Source: Gemmatimonadota bacterium
GTDB lineage: Bacteria; Gemmatimonadota; Gemmatimonadetes; Gemmatimonadales; GWC2-71-9
DNA length: 30,917 bases
Assembly: GCA_003220985.1 (NCBI GenBank)
Contig: QHTY01000189.1
Span: forward strand, 377-31,293
Direction of reading: 5' to 3'
In this document: in pieces, positions 8,265-16,002 of the stretch
Layout: each line of letters starts with the position of its first letter
How positions within the stretch are numbered: position 1 is the first letter of the stretch
The notes under the pieces: generated by a model
Told to the model about the DNA's origin: nothing
Seen by the model: only the letters and a program-made list of their open reading frames with translations
The model's database searches: none
Made by a program: the position numbers and the translations under genes

Positions 8265-9098
8265 GTGATTGTCACCCTGCATCTCATTGTTCTGGCGCTG
8301 TATGGATTGGCGACGGCGCTCGTCCTGGCTCCCTTCACGGGGTTGCGTCCGGCGCCCTCCACGCTCCCTCCACCCCCCGCGCCCCGAGCGCCCCCGCGGG
8401 TCTTGGTGATCGCCTTCCCCTGCGCAGGCGCCGCGGTGCACGTCGTGGCGATCTCACAGCTCACGCTCGTCGGTCTTGGGCCCGCGCTCTCGATGCTGGC
8501 CCTGTGCTTGGTCCTGTTGCAGCTCACGAGCGAACGGTTGCTGCGCGGGTCTGCCGTCTCCTTTTTTACGGCACCGTTGGCGACCGGTCTCGTGGGACTC
8601 GCCCTGCTCAGTGGCCTGACGCCGAGTGCTGAAGCGATTGCCGCCCGCAACATCTGGTTTGTCTTGCACGTTGCACTCAGCGTGCTGGGAATCGCATTGA
8701 TGGCGCTCGCATTCATTGCCGCCGCGCTCTATCTCCTACAGTTCCGCGAGCTCAAGGCCCGTCGCTTCGGCCAGATTTTCCAGCTTTTCCCACCGCTCGA
8801 ACGGCTCGACCAGCTCAATCGGTTCGCGCTGGTCGCAGGCTTCCCCGCGTTGACGCTCGGTGTGCTCCTCGCGCTGGGGTACGGCGCGCAGTTCTCCGGT
8901 GGCCTGCACGTCGCCAAAGCGCAAGTCGTGTGGGGCATCTTTACCTGGGTGGTGCTCGGGTGGGCAGTCTGGGTCCGCGTCGTGCGCCATTGGGCGGGCC
9001 GGCGCGCTGCCCTCGCCAGCATCGCGGGCTTTGGCGCGGTCTTGCTGGTCTACGTTGCGCTCAAGCTGACGCAGCCCGGCGCCGAACGGTTCCTATGA
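8265..9098 (+). CDS. HemX/CcsA-like cytochrome c assembly family membrane protein
   Basis: The 277-residue product is mostly hydrophobic, with about eight predicted membrane segments. It fits the CcsA/CcmC/HemX (cytochrome c assembly) family: paired helices, a conserved His (FVLHVALSVLG), and a reduced version of the Trp-rich motif near the end (WGIFTWVVLGWAVW). It lies directly before hemA with an ATGA overlap (9095-9098), the same pairing as HemX with HemA in other bacteria, where HemX is reported to affect HemA level. It could instead handle heme for cytochrome c maturation, but no other ccs genes are nearby. Start GTG 8265 has no clear ribosome site and sits 11 bases after a GC hairpin. 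Confidence 0.75.
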   Translation: MIVTLHLIVLALYGLATALVLAPFTGLRPAPSTLPPPPAPRAPPRVLVIAFPCAGAAVHVVAISQLTLVGLGPALSMLALCLVLLQLTSERLLRGSAVSFFTAPLATGLVGLALLSGLTPSAEAIAARNIWFVLHVALSVLGIALMALAFIAAALYLLQFRELKARRFGQIFQLFPPLERLDQLNRFALVAGFPALTLGVLLALGYGAQFSGGLHVAKAQVVWGIFTWVVLGWAVWVRVVRHWAGRRAALASIAGFGAVLLVYVALKLTQPGAERFL

Positions 9099-10381
9099 CG
9101 GGTCAGACGGAGATGGGCGGGGGCATCAAGGTCGTAGGCGTGAATCACCGCACGGCGCCCCTCGACGTGCGCGAACGCTTCGCGCATGGCGCGCACGAAG
9201 TGCCGCGTGCGCTGGCACGCGTGATGGCTGCCGGCGCCAGCGGCGGGGTGCTGCTGTCCACCTGCAACCGGACCGAATTCTATCTGGTCGCGGACGACGA
9301 GCCGGCGCTCGAGGCGGTGTGGTCGCTGCTCGGCGAGCGCCTTCCGGCGACGCCTGCCGCCGGCGCGCGCGAGTACGGCTACATCGCGCGTGACCGCGAC
9401 GCCGTGCGTCACCTCTACCGTGTATCGGCCGGACTCGACTCCATGATCCTCGGCGAGTCGCAAATCCAGGGGCAGGTTCGCGAAGCCTGGGAGGCGTCGC
9501 GCGCGCAGGCCGGCCCCGTGCTGCATCGCCTGTTTCAGACCGCCCTGCACGTGGGCTCACGGGTTCGTACCGAAACGGGCCTCGGGATGGGAACCGCCTC
9601 GGCGGCGTCCGCGGGCGTGGCCGTCGCGGGAAAAATCTTCGGAGATCTCGCCGGCCGCAGCGCGCTCATCCTCGGTGCCGGCGACATGGCCGAGCTGGCC
9701 GCGACGTGTCTGAGTGATGAAGGCGTGCAGATCACGCTGGTGGCGAACCGTACGCAGGAGCGCGCCCGCGCCATCGCGGAGCGGCTCGGCGGGCGGGCGG
9801 TGTCGCTCGAAGAGGCGTGGCCACATTTCGCGACGACCGACATCGCCCTCTGCTCGACCGCTGCACCGCATGCGGTGGTGACCTGGGAGCGCGTCGGGGC
9901 AGTGATTGGCGCGCGTGGCGGCAAACCGCTCTGTATTCTCGATCTCGCCGTGCCGCGTGATGTCGATCCCGCGCTCGCCCAGCTCGAGAACGTGTTCCTC
10001 TATGACGTCGACGACTTGCAGACGGTGGCCGCGCAAGCCACTGCCCGGCGCCGCGACGAGGTTCCCGCCGCCGAGCGAATCGTCGAAGAGGAAACGGATC
10101 TGTTTTGGGCGTGGTACGGCGGTCTCGGCGTCGTTCCTGCGATCAAAGAGCTCCGGCAGCGGATAGATGAGCTGCGCGCCACCGAGCTCGAGCGGGCCCT
10201 GCGACACCTGGGGCACTTGAGCCCGGAAGATCGGGCCCGCGTCGAACAGTTCAGCCAGGCGTTGCTCAACAAGTTCCTGCACCAGCCGACCATCGCCCTC
10301 AAGACGGCGGCTGAACAAGGGCACGGCTACGGCCTGCTGGAGGCCTTACGTCGGCTGTTCGGGATGGAGCCACCCGCGTGA
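9095..10381 (+). CDS. hemA: Glutamyl-tRNA reductase HemA
   Basis: HemA reduces glutamyl-tRNA(Glu) to glutamate-1-semialdehyde with NADPH, the first step of C5 tetrapyrrole synthesis. The 428-residue product has IKVVGVNHRTAPLDVRE at the N-terminus, the nucleophile Cys57 in LLSTCNRTEFY, the signature GESQIQGQVREAW, a Rossmann nucleotide-binding site (LILGAGDMAELAA), and the C-terminal dimerisation helices with FSQALLNKFLHQP. Length is typical and no key motif is missing. The start overlaps the hemX-like stop (ATGA), and the stop overlaps the galE start (GTGA at 10378-10381), so the three genes are probably one operon. Confidence 0.95.
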   Translation: MTGQTEMGGGIKVVGVNHRTAPLDVRERFAHGAHEVPRALARVMAAGASGGVLLSTCNRTEFYLVADDEPALEAVWSLLGERLPATPAAGAREYGYIARDRDAVRHLYRVSAGLDSMILGESQIQGQVREAWEASRAQAGPVLHRLFQTALHVGSRVRTETGLGMGTASAASAGVAVAGKIFGDLAGRSALILGAGDMAELAATCLSDEGVQITLVANRTQERARAIAERLGGRAVSLEEAWPHFATTDIALCSTAAPHAVVTWERVGAVIGARGGKPLCILDLAVPRDVDPALAQLENVFLYDVDDLQTVAAQATARRRDEVPAAERIVEEETDLFWAWYGGLGVVPAIKELRQRIDELRATELERALRHLGHLSPEDRARVEQFSQALLNKFLHQPTIALKTAAEQGHGYGLLEALRRLFGMEPPA

Positions 10382-11340
10382 CGTCACGAATCCTGGTCAC
10401 GGGCGGGGCAGGGTACATCGGCAGCGTCATCGTAGATCAGCTCCTCCACCGAGGGCATGCGGTGGTCGTCCTCGACGACCTGAGCACGGGCCACCGCCAG
10501 GCCGTGCCGCGCGGGGCCGGCCTTGTCCACGGAAATGTCGGAAATCGCGAGCTGGTCGAGGCGCTGCTCGAGCGGGAGCGCATCGAGGCCATCATTCATT
10601 TGGCCGCTTTCGCGTTGGTGGCGGAGTCGGTTGCCCAGCCGCAGAAGTATGTGACCAACAATGTGACCGCCGGCCGTGTACTGTTGGAGGCGGCAGTTCG
10701 AGCCAAGGTACGCCGGTTCGTGTTCTCGTCTTCGTGTGCGGTGTACGGGCATCCGGCGACGATTCCGATCACCGAGGACACGCCGCAGCGGCCGGTGAAT
10801 CCATACGGCGAGACGAAGCGGGATTTCGAGAAGCTGCTCGCGGAGGCCGGGCCGCCGCAGGGCATGGGCGTCGTGAGCTCCGAGTTACGCGGCGAGGATC
10901 ATGATCCAGAGACGCACTTGATTCCCAACGTCCTTGCGGCCGCGCTCGGCAAGCGTCCGCTCGAGATCTACGGCACGGACTACCCGACCGGCGACGGCAC
11001 GGCGGTTCGGGACTATGTCCATGTGGCGGACATCGCGGACGCTCATTTGCGGGCGCTCGACGTCAAACTCGACGGGGGCGCCGCGTTGGCGGTGAATCTG
11101 GGTACAGGTGCCGGCCGGTCGGTGCGTGAGGTCATCACTGCCGCTCGCAGCGTGGCCGGCCGGGATGTGCCGACCGTCGAGCGGCCACGCCGCCCCGGCG
11201 ATCCGCCGGAGCTGGTTGCGGCGGTGAGCCGCGCCGCGACGGTGTTAGGATGGCGCGCAATGCATTCGAGTCTGGAGGGAATTCTGGGCAGTGCCTGGCG
11301 CTGGCATCAGGCTCACCCCCACGGTTACCGAGGAGGCTAG
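10378..11340 (+). CDS. galE: UDP-glucose 4-epimerase GalE, apparently lacking the RYFN segment
   Basis: A short-chain dehydrogenase-type sugar nucleotide epimerase. It has the NAD motif GGAGYIGS (9-16), the catalytic SSSCAVYG and Y143xxxK147 (NPYGETK), EDHDPETHLIP, and DYPTGDGTAVRDYVHVADIADAH; these identify GalE rather than other epimerases. Between GVVS and SELRGEDHD (residues 164-174) the family normally has LRYFNAAGA or similar, carrying residues that contact the UDP-sugar; here about 9-10 residues are absent without a frame change (junction near nt 10876-10884). Total length of 320 is correspondingly short. Activity is doubtful if the sequence is right. GTG start overlaps hemA by GTGA. 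The enzyme would supply UDP-galactose for surface glycans. Confidence 0.88.
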   Translation: MTSRILVTGGAGYIGSVIVDQLLHRGHAVVVLDDLSTGHRQAVPRGAGLVHGNVGNRELVEALLERERIEAIIHLAAFALVAESVAQPQKYVTNNVTAGRVLLEAAVRAKVRRFVFSSSCAVYGHPATIPITEDTPQRPVNPYGETKRDFEKLLAEAGPPQGMGVVSSELRGEDHDPETHLIPNVLAAALGKRPLEIYGTDYPTGDGTAVRDYVHVADIADAHLRALDVKLDGGAALAVNLGTGAGRSVREVITAARSVAGRDVPTVERPRRPGDPPELVAAVSRAATVLGWRAMHSSLEGILGSAWRWHQAHPHGYRGG

Positions 11341-11344
11341 GGTG
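11331..11344 (+). promoter_or_regulatory. Ribosome-binding site fixing the tolQ start
   Basis: AGGAGG (11331-11336) lies 5 bases before GTG 11342. It is inside the galE end and decides between this start and the upstream in-frame ATG 11291, which has no such site and lies within galE. Confidence 0.75.
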
Positions 11345-12076
11345 CTCGTACAGGTTCGAGGCGCGATCCCCACGACGCCGTGGGAGCTCGTGCTCACGTC
11401 CAGCCGCGAAACGCAGTTCGTTCTCGCCATCCTTGCGGTTTTCTCGCTGGTGTCGTGGTACCTGATCGTCCTGAAGTGGTGGCAATTTCGGCGCATGCGT
11501 CAGCTCGGCGACCGGTTTCTCGCCGAGGTCGAGAAGGCGCCGCGGCTCGAGGATGCCTATCACGCGGCGATGCGACTGCCAGCCTCGCCGTACAATCGGT
11601 TGTTGCGTGAGGCCGTCCACTTCTTCTCCGAGCTGAAACCGGGAAGCCTGAAGGGCACCGGCGTCGCGACCAATCCCGGGAACCCGGGGACAGCGACGGC
11701 GCTGACGACCACGCAGCTGGAAGCGCTGCGGATGGTGCTCGCGAAGGAGGTGGCGGGGGAGCGGGACACCGCCGCGCGATTCATTCCGTGGCTCGCCACG
11801 TTCGGCTCCGTCAGTCCGCTCCTCGGCCTGCTCGGCACCGTGTTGGGCGTCATGGACGCCTTCATCGGCATTGCCGTCGGCGGTTCCGGCAACATCACGG
11901 CGGTGGCGCCCGGCGTGGCCGAGGCACTCGTGACAACCGTGGGCGGGCTCGCGGTGGCGGTGCCCGCGGTCATGTCCTACAACCTCTACGTGAACCGGTT
12001 AGGCTTGTTCGCCGGTGAGCTCGAAGGCTTCGCGCAGGAGATCGTCGGGACTCTCGCGCGGGAAGGACGGATCTAA
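11342..12076 (+). CDS. tolQ: TolQ-type inner membrane proton channel protein
   Basis: A MotA/TolQ/ExbB family protein of 244 residues. Three membrane segments are visible: about 25-46, 148-172 and 190-215, with the long cytoplasmic loop between the first two. The second and third segments carry the family pattern (FIPWLATFGSVSPLLGLLGTVLGVMDAF, then GVAEALVTTVGGLAVAVPAV). With TolR it forms the proton-driven motor of the Tol-Pal system. It is followed by tolR, tolA/tonB, tolB, pal and cpoB, which favours TolQ over ExbB. The stop overlaps the tolR ATG by one base (TAATG). Confidence 0.92.
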   Translation: MLVQVRGAIPTTPWELVLTSSRETQFVLAILAVFSLVSWYLIVLKWWQFRRMRQLGDRFLAEVEKAPRLEDAYHAAMRLPASPYNRLLREAVHFFSELKPGSLKGTGVATNPGNPGTATALTTTQLEALRMVLAKEVAGERDTAARFIPWLATFGSVSPLLGLLGTVLGVMDAFIGIAVGGSGNITAVAPGVAEALVTTVGGLAVAVPAVMSYNLYVNRLGLFAGELEGFAQEIVGTLAREGRI

Positions 12077-12513
12077 TGGCCGGGTTACTTGGCGGCGGCG
12101 GTGGTCTGCGTGGGCATGGCGAGCTTCCGCTCAATGCTGACATCAACGTCACGTCGCTCGTCGACGTCGCGTTCGTGTTGCTGATCATTTTCATGATCAC
12201 GGCGCCGATCATGCAGGGTGGCGTGGATGTGCGGCTGCCGCGCGCGCAGGTACGAGCGATCGAGCCCAAGCAGGGACTCGTGGTGACGGTGGACGCCGAG
12301 GGAAAGATCTACCTCGATCAGGCGGGCCTGTCCTACGATGATTTCGCCGCCACGTTTCCCGCCTTCGTGCGAACGAAACGGCCCACGGGGGTGTATTTGC
12401 GAGCCGATGGTCGAGTCGCCTACGCACGGGTGGTGCAGGTGCTCGCCGTGATCCGCAGCTCGGGCGTACAGGATGTCGGACTGGTAGCCGAACCGGAGAC
12501 GATCAACCGATGA
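12076..12513 (+). CDS. tolR: TolR/ExbD-type motor protein
   Basis: The 145-residue product has a short glycine-rich cytoplasmic head, one membrane helix (about 28-46) with the conserved Asp30 in SLVDVAFVLLIIFM that carries protons in TolR/ExbD, and a periplasmic domain (LVVTVDAEGKIYLD ... VYLRADGRVAYARVVQVLAVIRSSG) of the usual fold. Normal length. It is sandwiched between tolQ (one-base overlap) and the TolA-like gene (ATGA overlap at 12510-12513). Confidence 0.93.
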   Translation: MAGLLGGGGGLRGHGELPLNADINVTSLVDVAFVLLIIFMITAPIMQGGVDVRLPRAQVRAIEPKQGLVVTVDAEGKIYLDQAGLSYDDFAATFPAFVRTKRPTGVYLRADGRVAYARVVQVLAVIRSSGVQDVGLVAEPETINR

Positions 12514-13193
12514 GAGCACGCGGCCGGACTCCGGCCCCGGTAGGCATGGCGGTGACGGGCACGATTCTCGTGCATGGCGTGGTGGGCGTGTTGCTGTTCG
12601 GCACACCCTCTGGCCGCGCGCGTTTGCCGCCCACCTATCGCGTGCATCTCATCGCCGCGCCCGCGGCCGACATGGAGTCGCGGAAGGCACCGGAAGCGTT
12701 CGAGCGGCCGGCCGAGGACAAGCCGGCGCCGATTCCCGCTGCCAAGCGCCCGCAAAGCACCGTCTCGCGCGCCACGCCGCCGCCGACGCGCGATCAAACA
12801 CATCGCGAGGCAGCGCCGCGCACGACGCCGACGAACCAACCGTTGCCGGGTGAAAAGCCCTCTACCGGCAATGACGTCGCAACCGTGAGCACCGAGGGCG
12901 TCGCGTTCCCCTACCCGGAGTACCTGCAGAACATCGTGTCACAGGTCTTGCGACGCTGGCAACGGCCCGACCAGAGTACGCCACTCGAAGCCGAGGTCTC
13001 GTTCTTTGTCCATCGCGACGGTTCAGTGACTGACCTGCAGTTCATTCGCCGCTCCGGCAATTTCTCGTTCGATCTGGAAGCGCAGGGCGCGGTGGAAGAG
13101 GCGGGGCGGTTTCGCGCGTTTGGCACGTTGCCGGACGGTTGGCAGAGCGACGTGCTGTTTGTGCGGTTCTACTTCTCGGGGCAGAGACAGTGA
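12510..13193 (+). CDS. tolA: Short TolA/TonB-like periplasm-spanning protein
   Basis: The 227-residue product has one N-terminal membrane anchor (about 12-31), a Pro/Ala/Thr/Arg-rich extended linker (about 50-125), and a C-terminal TonB/TolA-type domain (YPEYLQNIVSQVLRRWQ, then a strand with EVSFFVHRDGSVTDLQFIRRSGN and FDLEAQGAVEEAGRF). In a tol cluster it should play the TolA part, linking TolQR to TolB and Pal. It is much shorter than enterobacterial TolA and lacks the long Ala/Lys helical stalk; the rod is proline-type as in TonB. The end overlaps the tolB start by GTGA (13190-13193). Confidence 0.8.
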   Translation: MRARGRTPAPVGMAVTGTILVHGVVGVLLFGTPSGRARLPPTYRVHLIAAPAADMESRKAPEAFERPAEDKPAPIPAAKRPQSTVSRATPPPTRDQTHREAAPRTTPTNQPLPGEKPSTGNDVATVSTEGVAFPYPEYLQNIVSQVLRRWQRPDQSTPLEAEVSFFVHRDGSVTDLQFIRRSGNFSFDLEAQGAVEEAGRFRAFGTLPDGWQSDVLFVRFYFSGQRQ

Positions 13194-14599
13194 CACGTCG
13201 GCACGTCGGCACGTCGGCACGATTGATCGGTCGCTGGGCCGTACTGGCGGGCACTCTTGCGGTCGTGCCGACGTGCCGACTTGCATCGCAAGATACTTCC
13301 GCAATCGATAGAGGAGTCCGCATCGGGATCGTCTACCGGCCGGGCGTCCGCCCCGGGCTCGTGATGTTGCCACGCACCGGTCAGGGACTGGATTCAGTGC
13401 GTACGATGGTGGCGCGCGATCTCGACTACAGCGATCGCTTCGAGGTCATCACACTGCCCGGCGGCGACTCGATTCGGCTGGCCGGCACCACGGGACCACG
13501 GCGCGCGAGTGCTGGCGGAACGGCCGCCCCGCGCGGCGGGACCCAAGGTTCCCTCAACTATCCACTCTATCAGGCACTGGGCGCGGATTTCGCGCTCGAC
13601 ATCACGGCCGCTGGCGATACGACGTTGGCAACGTTGCACGACATCGCGGGCGCGGGCATTCGCCGCACGTTGCGCGTGCGGCTACCTCGATCGTCCGATC
13701 CCGATTTCCGGCAGGCCGTCCATCGACTCGCCGATCAAGCGTTGCAGGCCGCAATCGGCACGCCCGGAATCGCGGCCACTCGGATCCTGTTCGTCAAAGA
13801 CGGGAAGGTGTATCAGATCGATCAGGATGGGGCTGATCAGAAACTCGTGTCGTCGAGCGACCGCAAGGCGATGTCGCCGGCGTGGGCGTCTGACGGCCGG
13901 CATTTTGCCTACATGGAGTTTCAAGCGGGGAAAGGCTGGCTCTACCTCCAGGAGATGGGTGGCGGCAAGCGCACCGCGGTGTCGACCACGGGCTCGGCGC
14001 TTGATTTTACGCCGGCGTTTTCGCCCGATGGACAGACGCTCGCGTTCAGCCGCGCGACGGAGGAAGGAACGGATGTGTACACGATTAACATCAAGGACAA
14101 CTGCTGTTTACGCCGCTTGACCGTGGGGCGCTTTTCAGACAACTTGTCCCCGACGTTCAGCCCTGACGGGCAGCGCATCGCATTCGTCTCGACGCGCCCG
14201 GGTCTGCCGCAGATCTACGTGATGGCGGCGGATGGAACGGACCAGCAGTTGTTCGCCCCATTCGATTACGGCGTAACCGGGGCGTCTAACGCGCCGGAGT
14301 GGTCGCCCGACGGGCAATCGGTGGCATTTCACCGAGACGTAGCGGGTACGCTGCAGGTGTTCGTGCTGGACGTGCGGACGCGCACAGTCCGGCAGCTCAC
14401 CTCGGTGGGCCGCAACGAGGATCCGACCTGGGCGCCCGACAGCCGTCACCTCGCCTTTGTTTCCGACCGGTCGGGCTACCGCCAGTTGTGGATCATCGAT
14501 CTGGACACCGGCCGAATCCGGCCACTGCTGCAGCAGAGCGGGGCGCGTTTGCCGGCCTGGTCTCCACGGCTTTCGGAGGCTACTTCTTCCACCCCCTGA
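13190..14599 (+). CDS. tolB: TolB periplasmic beta-propeller protein
   Basis: TolB binds Pal and takes part in Tol-dependent outer-membrane constriction. The 469-residue product has a signal peptide (about 1-33), the TolB N-terminal domain (IDRGVRIGIVY ... DLDYSDRFEVI ... YQALGADFAL), and a propeller of repeated PD40-type blades: SPAWASDGRHFAYM, TPAFSPDGQTLAFS, SPTFSPDGQRIAFVS, APEWSPDGQSVAFH and DPTWAPDSRHLAFVS. GTG 13190 is chosen because it overlaps the preceding stop (GTGA) and directly precedes the signal peptide. The signal-peptide coding region carries an unusual repeat and long inverted repeat (13197-13280), described separately. Confidence 0.93.
   Translation: MTRRHVGTSARLIGRWAVLAGTLAVVPTCRLASQDTSAIDRGVRIGIVYRPGVRPGLVMLPRTGQGLDSVRTMVARDLDYSDRFEVITLPGGDSIRLAGTTGPRRASAGGTAAPRGGTQGSLNYPLYQALGADFALDITAAGDTTLATLHDIAGAGIRRTLRVRLPRSSDPDFRQAVHRLADQALQAAIGTPGIAATRILFVKDGKVYQIDQDGADQKLVSSSDRKAMSPAWASDGRHFAYMEFQAGKGWLYLQEMGGGKRTAVSTTGSALDFTPAFSPDGQTLAFSRATEEGTDVYTINIKDNCCLRRLTVGRFSDNLSPTFSPDGQRIAFVSTRPGLPQIYVMAADGTDQQLFAPFDYGVTGASNAPEWSPDGQSVAFHRDVAGTLQVFVLDVRTRTVRQLTSVGRNEDPTWAPDSRHLAFVSDRSGYRQLWIIDLDTGRIRPLLQQSGARLPAWSPRLSEATSSTP
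13197..13280. repeat. GTCGGCAC tandem repeat with a distal 18-bp inverted copy
   Basis: Three perfect tandem GTCGGCAC units (13197-13220) are followed 40 bases later by the reverse complement. GTCGGCACGTCGGCACGA (13205-13222) pairs perfectly with TCGTGCCGACGTGCCGAC (13263-13280). The whole lies in the 5' end of tolB and codes for part of its signal peptide. In RNA it could form an 18-bp hairpin with a 40-base loop starting 15 bases after the GTG start. Confidence 0.8.
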
Positions 14600-14612
14600 T
14601 CGGAGAGACAGG

Positions 14613-15224
14613 ATGAAATCGGTATCGTTGCTCCTCGCGCTGGGCTTAGGCGCTGCCGTGATCGCGGCCGCGGCCTGCGGCGGTAATCCAGCACCGCAGA
14701 ATACGACGCCGGCGGTCGACACCGCGGCCGAGAACCAGCGGATGCGCGATTCCATCGCCGCGGCACAGGCCGAACGTGAACGGCAGGAGCGTGAGGCAGC
14801 GGATCGCGCCGCGCGCCAGCGGGAGGCCGACGCCGCGGCCGGTCGCGCGTCCGAGGAGGTGCGCAACACGTTGGCGTCGATGATCCATTTCGACTATGAC
14901 AAGTCGAACATCCGCTCGGACGACATGGGCACGCTCGATCAGAAGGTGGCGATTCTGCAGGCGAACCCCGAGTTGCGGATCCGCATCGGCGGTCACTGCG
15001 ATGAGCGCGGCTCGGACGAGTACAACCTGGCTCTCGGCAATCGCCGGGCGCAGTCCGCCAAGCAGTACCTCGTGAGCCACGGCATCGATGCGAGCCGGAT
15101 CGAGACGCAGTCGTGGGGCGAGGAGAAACCGCTGGTCGACGGCCATGACGAGTCGGCGTGGTCGCAGAACCGGCGTGACGAATTCGAAATCACCGGCGGC
15201 GGTGACAATCTCAAACATCCGTAG
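14613..15224 (+). CDS. pal: Pal, peptidoglycan-associated lipoprotein
   Basis: The 203-residue product has a lipoprotein signal peptide ending in AAAAC (Cys22 as lipidation site), a charged Glu/Arg/Ala-rich helical linker (about 40-85), and an OmpA-like peptidoglycan-binding domain (about 88-198) with IHFDYDKSNIR, IRIGGHCDERGSDEYNLALG and RRAQSAKQYLVSHGID. This matches Pal, the outer-membrane end of the Tol-Pal system, and its place after tolB is canonical. ATG 14613 is 13 bases after the tolB stop, with GGAGAGACAGG upstream as a ribosome site. Confidence 0.95.
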   Translation: MKSVSLLLALGLGAAVIAAAACGGNPAPQNTTPAVDTAAENQRMRDSIAAAQAERERQEREAADRAARQREADAAAGRASEEVRNTLASMIHFDYDKSNIRSDDMGTLDQKVAILQANPELRIRIGGHCDERGSDEYNLALGNRRAQSAKQYLVSHGIDASRIETQSWGEEKPLVDGHDESAWSQNRRDEFEITGGGDNLKHP

Positions 15225-15972
15225 TGCGAGCGTCCTGGCGCTGGGGCTCGCCGCCGGCTGCGCCCTGAAAGGGGACGTCCGGAAGGTCGAGCTCCAGGTC
15301 CAGGCGTTACAGGCTGACCTTGCCAAGAGCGATGCGGCGCGGGCGGCGGAACAGGACACGATCCTCGCCGCCGTCCGTTTGCTGCAGCAGGCGCTCGCGA
15401 CGCAGCAGTCCTACCTCGTCCAAATGCGCGGCGACCTGCGGACGGAGCTGCTCTCCGTGCAGCAGCAATTGGTTTCGGTGCAGGAGCTCACCGGGCAGAG
15501 CCAGCAACGGCTCACCGAGCTCCGGTCGCGAATTGAATCGCGGGCACAGCAGCCGGAACCCAGCATGCCGGTCGGCCCCTCGGGCAATGCTGCGGGGCCG
15601 GGCCCCGACCAGATGTACGATCTCTCGCTACAGCAATACCGGCGCGGCAGTCTCACCACCGCCCGGCTGGGATTCCGGGAATTCCTCCGCGTGTTCCCCA
15701 CCCACGAGCACGCGCCCGATGCGCTGTTCTATATCGGTGAAAGCTTCGAACAGTCGGCACCCGATTCCGCGGCGGCGGTGTACGATCACGTCGTGAAGAC
15801 CTATCCCAAGTCGCCGCGCGCTCCGTCTGCGCTCTACAAGCAAGGCGTCCTCGCGGAGCAACGCGGCGATAAGGCGCAGGCGCGGACCTTCTACTCTCGC
15901 GTGATCGCGGGCTACCCGCGGTCTCCCGAGGCCGATCTCGCGCGACAAAATCAGCAACGCCTTCGGCCGTAG
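15202..15972 (+). CDS. cpoB: CpoB/YbgF-type lipoprotein of the Tol-Pal cluster
   Basis: The 256-residue product starts with a signal ending LAAGC (Cys20, lipoprotein), then a coiled coil (about 25-115, heptad-rich with many Gln/Leu), a Pro/Gly linker, and TPR-type repeats (about 133-250) with the YbgF signature (MYDLSLQQYRRGSLTTARLGFREFLRVFP, DALFYIGESF, PSALYKQGVLAEQRGD). In E. coli, CpoB links Tol activity to septal peptidoglycan synthesis; that one is soluble, whereas this one carries a lipobox. GTG 15202 overlaps the pal end by 23 bases and is the only in-frame start that places the lipobox correctly. Confidence 0.88.
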   Translation: MTISNIRSASVLALGLAAGCALKGDVRKVELQVQALQADLAKSDAARAAEQDTILAAVRLLQQALATQQSYLVQMRGDLRTELLSVQQQLVSVQELTGQSQQRLTELRSRIESRAQQPEPSMPVGPSGNAAGPGPDQMYDLSLQQYRRGSLTTARLGFREFLRVFPTHEHAPDALFYIGESFEQSAPDSAAAVYDHVVKTYPKSPRAPSALYKQGVLAEQRGDKAQARTFYSRVIAGYPRSPEADLARQNQQRLRP

Positions 15973-16002
15973 CAGGCCCCCGCGCTGGCCGTAGCCCAGA
16001 CC

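Noticed and set aside
8930..9095. Upstream in-frame start for hemA
   Set aside because: The extra residues lie inside the hemX-like gene and do not match HemA; ATG 9095 has the ATGA overlap and family start.
13197..13280. CRISPR-like repeat array
   Set aside because: Units are 8 bp, tandem without spacers, inside a coding region, and no cas genes are nearby.
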